The notes below the pieces were generated by a model. It made no database searches. It saw nothing but the letters and a program-made list of their open reading frames with translations, and had not been told where the DNA came from. A DNA stretch of 16,709 bases from Candidatus Aminicenantota bacterium (GTDB lineage Bacteria > Acidobacteriota > Aminicenantia > UBA2199): NCBI GenBank assembly GCA_026393775.1, contig JAPKZM010000303.1, forward strand, positions 1 through 16,709, given 5' to 3'. Position numbers and translations under genes: made by a program. Below are positions 14,022 through 16,709 of this stretch, piece after piece; within the stretch, counting starts at the first letter, position 1, and every line of letters begins with the position of its first letter.

Positions 14022-14172
14022 TTCCAAACCCCGATGGCTGCGGATCCTGGACCGCTTGAAGCAAGGCGCACTCATCGCCCTCTTTATCCTGGTCCCTTTC
14101 GCCGGAGCCTTTCACCCAAAGTTGCGGAAACGGGAAAATCCCGAAGAAAAAGAGATCGGCGGCGAAAAATGA
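14005..14172 (+). CDS. Putative 55-aa single-span membrane micro-protein
   Basis: A short open frame overlapping the end of the Reg_prop fragment by 17 bases in another frame. It encodes a basic N-terminus (MRRHTNSKPRWLRILDRLKQ), a clear hydrophobic segment (GALIALFILVPFAGAF, 21-36) and a charged tail (HPKLRKRENPEEKEIGGEK). The layout is that of a small single-pass membrane protein. No good ribosome-binding site is visible and no family is recognised. It could be real, coupled to the upstream fragment, or the frame-shifted remnant of a longer sensor gene, where a membrane helix would be expected after the propeller. Confidence 0.4.
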   Translation: MRRHTNSKPRWLRILDRLKQGALIALFILVPFAGAFHPKLRKRENPEEKEIGGEK

Positions 14173-14201
14173 AGGTTCACCGCGCCGGGCGCTTTAACCT
14201 T
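14172..14201. terminator. Interrupted hairpin at a convergent gene junction
   Basis: AAGGTT (14172-14177) pairs with AACCTT (14196-14201), and inside it GCGC (14182-14185) pairs with GCGC (14189-14192), with a small interior loop. It covers the end of the 55-codon frame and of the opposing PPOX-fold gene. No U-tract. Confidence 0.35.
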
Positions 14202-14628
14202 GGTACTTGCTTTCCCAAACCTCGGCGAGGAATGAGCCGGGGCCGTTGTATTCGATGCGGGTGGGGCGGACGAAGACCATGACATAATCGGGGTCATCCG
14301 GGCCTTTGAAGTAACGCCGCCACTCCTCTTTCCAGTAGCCAGCCTTGATTTTTCCCTCGCGACAGATCTCAGCGCGGCCGGCGATCTGCAGGAAAGCCGA
14401 GTCATCGGGCGGCTGCAGGTTGCCGCAGGCCACGTGTACATCGGGATTGGCCGCTATTTCACCGGTCTTGCGCGAGCTGCGACTGGTGCAGAAACGCAAG
14501 GTGAAATTCGGATCGGCTTCGATGGTCACATAACGCACCCAGGGAGCGCCCGTTGCGGTGATGGTGGCCAGAGCAGCGGTCTGCCGATGGCCGAGAATCC
14601 TCCAGATCCGTGCTTCCAGTTCATTCAT
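14194..14628 (-). CDS. Pyridoxamine 5'-phosphate oxidase-fold protein (general stress protein 26-like), 144 aa
   Basis: A small split-barrel flavin-binding protein of the PPOX superfamily. The order of elements fits: a helix (EARIWRILGHRQ, 4-15), first strands AALATITATGAPWVRYVTIEAD (18-39), LRFCTSRSSRKTGEIAANPDVHVACG (44-69) with the S-R-K cofactor-phosphate region, AFLQIAGRAEIC (78-89), a W-K-x-x-W-R-R-Y-F helix segment (99-107), and the final strands DYVMVFVRPTRIEYNG (114-129). This matches the group of general stress protein 26-like PPOX proteins, which bind FMN, FAD or F420; the substrate is unknown. The start at 14628 has GGAGG eight bases upstream; the open frame runs 17 codons further up without an SD. 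It is a single-gene unit, convergent with the Reg_prop remnant. Confidence 0.88.
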   Translation of the reverse strand: MNELEARIWRILGHRQTAALATITATGAPWVRYVTIEADPNFTLRFCTSRSSRKTGEIAANPDVHVACGNLQPPDDSAFLQIAGRAEICREGKIKAGYWKEEWRRYFKGPDDPDYVMVFVRPTRIEYNGPGSFLAEVWESKYQG

Positions 14629-14890
14629 GAATGTTTCCTCCAGGGTGCGATCATATACGATTTTGCATGCGATTGCCATTAAAAAAACCTATTTCTCCTG
14701 AGGACTTTTTCGATGGCGTCGATCACCGCCAGGTCGTCTATTCGAAGATAAGTTCGACGTGCAGGAGAACTGCAGAAAATAGGCAATTGGTTGCGGTTGG
14801 AAGCAGGAAATGAACGGCGCTAGGTGAAAAAAGAAAAGTTATGTATTATACTTACCAGAGACATGATTTTGTAAAAAAAAGGCCTCGCAA
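14629..14890. other. 262-base intergenic region
   Basis: This stretch holds the leader of the PPOX-fold gene on the left and the promoter of the amidase gene on the right. In the middle (14681-14815) the minus strand is open for about 44 codons, ending RIDDLAVIDAIEKVLRRNRFF, but without a start codon or recognisable family; no RNA gene is apparent. Confidence 0.5.
14824..14852 (+). promoter_or_regulatory. Candidate promoter for the amidase/actin operon
   Basis: GTGAAA (14824-14829, 4/6), a 17-base spacer, TATACT (14847-14852, 5/6). The expected start is near 14859, giving a ~32-base leader. The SD before the ATG at 14891 is weak (AAGG, eight bases away). Confidence 0.5.
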
Positions 14891-15964
14891 ATGAAAAGGG
14901 AAGATCATTCGCTGCCAAGCTGGACGACCCAGCGCATCAAGAAGCGCATGCTGAAGGATATTCTCGATGAAAATTTGTCAATCAACGGCCTGGTCAAAAA
15001 ACAGCCAAAAGGTAAAAGGCGCCAAGCGCTGTTATTCAAGGCAGCCGTATTATTCTTGGCCATATTCAGTTTTTCGGTATATAAGAATTCGGATTTCGGC
15101 GACTATCATTCGCTGCCCGCGCTGCCGCTCGCCCGTTACATGACCCTCCCTGTCGATAACCAGCCAAGCGCGCCGCTGGCCGTCAACCATGAAGAAACGA
15201 GCGTCAACTACGGTGAATATCAGCCTTTTCTGAACCAGGCCGACTTTTCCCTGCGCAATATTTTCGGGCTGAAGATCAGGACCATCGTCATCGATCCGGG
15301 CCATGGCGGCGAAGACCCGGGGACCTTGGGGCAATTCGGCACCAAGGAAAAGGACATCACCCTGGACATCGCCAAAAGACTGATGCGGCGGCTGAGCCGC
15401 TACGACGGCTATCAAATTTCATTGACACGTAACGCCGACGAAACCCTCACCTTGGAATCGAGGATCGAATCCGCCAACGCCCGCAAGGCCGATCTGTTCG
15501 TTTCCATCCATGTGAACAACATCCCCAACAAGCCTTACAGCATCATTGAAACCTACTATTTCGGGCCCAATGCCGACCACGGCGCCCTCTCGCTGGCCGA
15601 AAAAGAAAACAGCGGCACCGGATATGCCATGAACGATTTCAAAGCGATAGTCCAAAAAATAGGCAATACCCTCAAATACCAGGAAGCCAAGATCCTGGCC
15701 CGCACCATCCAGAGAAGCCTGTACGGCAACATGCACCGCAGCAATGGCAATCTCTATGACTACGGAGTAAAAACGGCGCCATTCATCGTGCTGCTGGGAG
15801 TGGATATGCCCAGCGTACTGACCGAGGTGACCTGCCTGAGCGATGCGCAAGAAGAACAAAAACTGAACAGCGAAGACTACCGCGAGGATATCGCCCGCTA
15901 CATGGAAGAGGGGATCATCCAATACCTGCAAATAAAAATAAATACAAATAAAAGCGAGGTGTGA
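14891..15964 (+). CDS. Membrane-anchored N-acetylmuramoyl-L-alanine amidase (Amidase_3), 357 aa
   Basis: A zinc amidase that cuts the bond between N-acetylmuramic acid and L-alanine of peptidoglycan in the periplasm. The catalytic domain (~130-346) has IVIDPGHGGEDPG with zinc ligand His138, Glu153 in KEKDITLDIA, His207 in SIHVNN and the catalytic Glu312 in VLTEVTCLSD. The N-terminus is unusual: a ~47-residue basic cytoplasmic segment (RIKKRMLKDILDE..., KKQPKGKRRQ) followed by one membrane helix (48-64), so the enzyme is tethered to the inner membrane instead of freely secreted. A linker of ~65 residues leads to the catalytic domain; no LysM or AMIN domain is seen. The insertion at ~215-265, typical of AmiA/B/C-type autoinhibitory helices, is present in length. 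One base separates its stop from the next gene, an actin homologue, which suggests a joint role in cell shape or division. Confidence 0.94.
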   Translation: MKREDHSLPSWTTQRIKKRMLKDILDENLSINGLVKKQPKGKRRQALLFKAAVLFLAIFSFSVYKNSDFGDYHSLPALPLARYMTLPVDNQPSAPLAVNHEETSVNYGEYQPFLNQADFSLRNIFGLKIRTIVIDPGHGGEDPGTLGQFGTKEKDITLDIAKRLMRRLSRYDGYQISLTRNADETLTLESRIESANARKADLFVSIHVNNIPNKPYSIIETYYFGPNADHGALSLAEKENSGTGYAMNDFKAIVQKIGNTLKYQEAKILARTIQRSLYGNMHRSNGNLYDYGVKTAPFIVLLGVDMPSVLTEVTCLSDAQEEQKLNSEDYREDIARYMEEGIIQYLQIKINTNKSEV

Positions 15965-15965
15965 C

Positions 15966-16709
15966 ATGGAACAACAAGACGCGGCGGCCAAAAAAAGCAG
16001 CCTGTTCGTGGGTATTGATCTGGGCACGTCCAGCAGCGCCATCGTGGACAGAAACCGCAAAAAGCACTGGGTGGAAAGCTACGTAGGCTGGCCGAAAGAC
16101 TTTATCGCCGCCAAGGTATTGCGCAAGCCTGTCTTGTTCGGAAGCGAAGCCTTGAAAAACCGCCTCTCCCTGGACATCTTCCGGCCCCTTGAACACGGGG
16201 TGCTGAAAGAGGGCAGCAGCAAGGAAGGAGAATCGGTCAAGGAGCTCATCCGCTACCTGGTCTCCCTGGTCAAGCCGGAAAAAGACGTTCCGATCTACGC
16301 CGTGGTCGGCGTGCCGGCCGAATCATTCAAGGTGAACAAGAAGGCGATCATCAACGCCGTTTCCGACTATGTCAGCTCGGTGATTGTCGTGTCCGAACCT
16401 TTCGCCGTGGCTTACGCGATGGACTTGCTCAACAATGCCATGATCATTGACATCGGCGCGGGAACCGTGGATTTCTGCATCATGCACGGCACCCTGCCGG
16501 CCGAAGAAGATCAGCGGACCATCTTGACCGCCGGGGATTACATCGACAACCAGCTGTTCAAACTGCTGAGCGAAAAGTTCCCGGATTCAACCTTCAACCT
16601 GAACATGGTGCGCCTGTTCAAGGAACAAAACAGCTTTGTCGGCAGCATCAAGGGGCTGGTCAAGGTGGAGATCCCGGTCGCCGGCAAGTTGGTCGAACAC
16701 GATATCACC
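15966..16709 (+). CDS. mamK: MamK-like bacterial actin (partial, first 248 aa)
   Basis: A filament-forming ATPase of the actin/MreB/Hsp70 superfamily, closest by eye to MamK, the magnetosome-chain actin. Shared MamK features, recalled from the family: the phosphate-1 loop GIDLGTSSSAI (16-26), then SYVGWPKDFIAAKVL (38-52), RKPVLFGSEAL (53-63), RPLEHGVLKEGS (73-84), VVGVPAESFKVNKKA (113-127), SEPFAVAYAM (143-152), the phosphate-2 loop IIDIGAGTVDF (160-170) and EEDQRTILTAGDYIDNQL (180-197). MreB and ParM lack several of these. The gene runs off the window; full family length is about 350. The SD is AGGTG inside the preceding stop region and the gap to the amidase is one base, so the two are co-translated. 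No other magnetosome gene is in the window, so this may be a MamK-like protein of a non-magnetotactic bacterium; function is inferred. Confidence 0.87.
   Translation, partial: MEQQDAAAKKSSLFVGIDLGTSSSAIVDRNRKKHWVESYVGWPKDFIAAKVLRKPVLFGSEALKNRLSLDIFRPLEHGVLKEGSSKEGESVKELIRYLVSLVKPEKDVPIYAVVGVPAESFKVNKKAIINAVSDYVSSVIVVSEPFAVAYAMDLLNNAMIIDIGAGTVDFCIMHGTLPAEEDQRTILTAGDYIDNQLFKLLSEKFPDSTFNLNMVRLFKEQNSFVGSIKGLVKVEIPVAGKLVEHDIT

Noticed and set aside
14681..14815. Minus-strand open stretch ending in RIDDLAVIDAIEKVLRRNRFF
   Set aside because: Looks slightly protein-like, but there is no start codon between its bounding stops, no ribosome-binding site and no recognised family; too short to call even as a gene remnant.

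Overview
The window looks like a piece of a bacterial chromosome of moderately high GC. The likely source is an Acidobacteriota or Candidatus Aminicenantes-like lineage. This placement is inferred from style, not from any marker gene: a PadR regulator fused by ATGA overlap to a large FtsX/MacB-type permease with an N-terminal prefix domain, a Reg_prop fragment, a secreted S9 prolyl oligopeptidase, an RDD membrane protein, and SD sequences of the AGGAGG type. Several promoters have a TTGACA box with exact 17-nt spacing. No tRNA, rRNA, CRISPR array, transposase or integrase was seen.

Layout. (1) Positions 1-4031, minus strand: a tight four-gene operon read from right to left. It encodes an isocitrate/isopropylmalate-type beta-decarboxylating dehydrogenase, an HMG-CoA-lyase-family enzyme, a class III (CaiB/BaiF) CoA-transferase, and the large subunit of a LeuC/homoaconitase-type dehydratase that runs off the left edge. 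Together these four activities could interconvert acetyl-CoA + pyruvate, citramalyl-CoA, citramalate, 3-methylmalate and 2-oxobutyrate. That route is an inference. (2) 4124-4750, minus: a nitroreductase. (3) 4925-5332, plus: a small lipoprotein. (4) 5422-7539, minus: a prolyl oligopeptidase with an intact catalytic triad. (5) 7659-9208, plus: a two-gene unit with a 4-bp overlap, a ComF-like phosphoribosyltransferase without a zinc finger followed by a divergent DprA/SMF-like protein. This layout recalls the ShosTA toxin-antitoxin/anti-phage type, or otherwise a competence pair. (6) 9256-9795, minus: a secreted BON-domain protein, ending at a perfect 9-bp hairpin shared with the DprA-like gene. 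(7) 9973-10557, plus: an RDD membrane protein.

(8) 10558-13706, plus: a PadR-type regulator and an 888-aa FtsX-like permease. In front of them lie two perfect 19-bp inverted repeats (core TTCGAA-N3-TTCGAA) that bracket a -10 box, which reads as an autoregulatory operator pair. (9) 13714-14172: a strong promoter placed so that the transcript would be leaderless drives a truncated Reg_prop beta-propeller fragment, followed by an overlapping 55-codon membrane micro-ORF. (10) 14194-14628, minus: a pyridoxamine-phosphate-oxidase-fold protein. (11) 14891-16709, plus: a membrane-anchored N-acetylmuramoyl-L-alanine amidase, followed after one base by a MamK-type bacterial actin that runs off the right edge.

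The most interesting items are the citramalate-type operon, the PRTase/DprA pair, the MamK-like actin coupled to a cell-wall amidase, the PadR operator pair, and the leaderless Reg_prop remnant with its micro-ORF.
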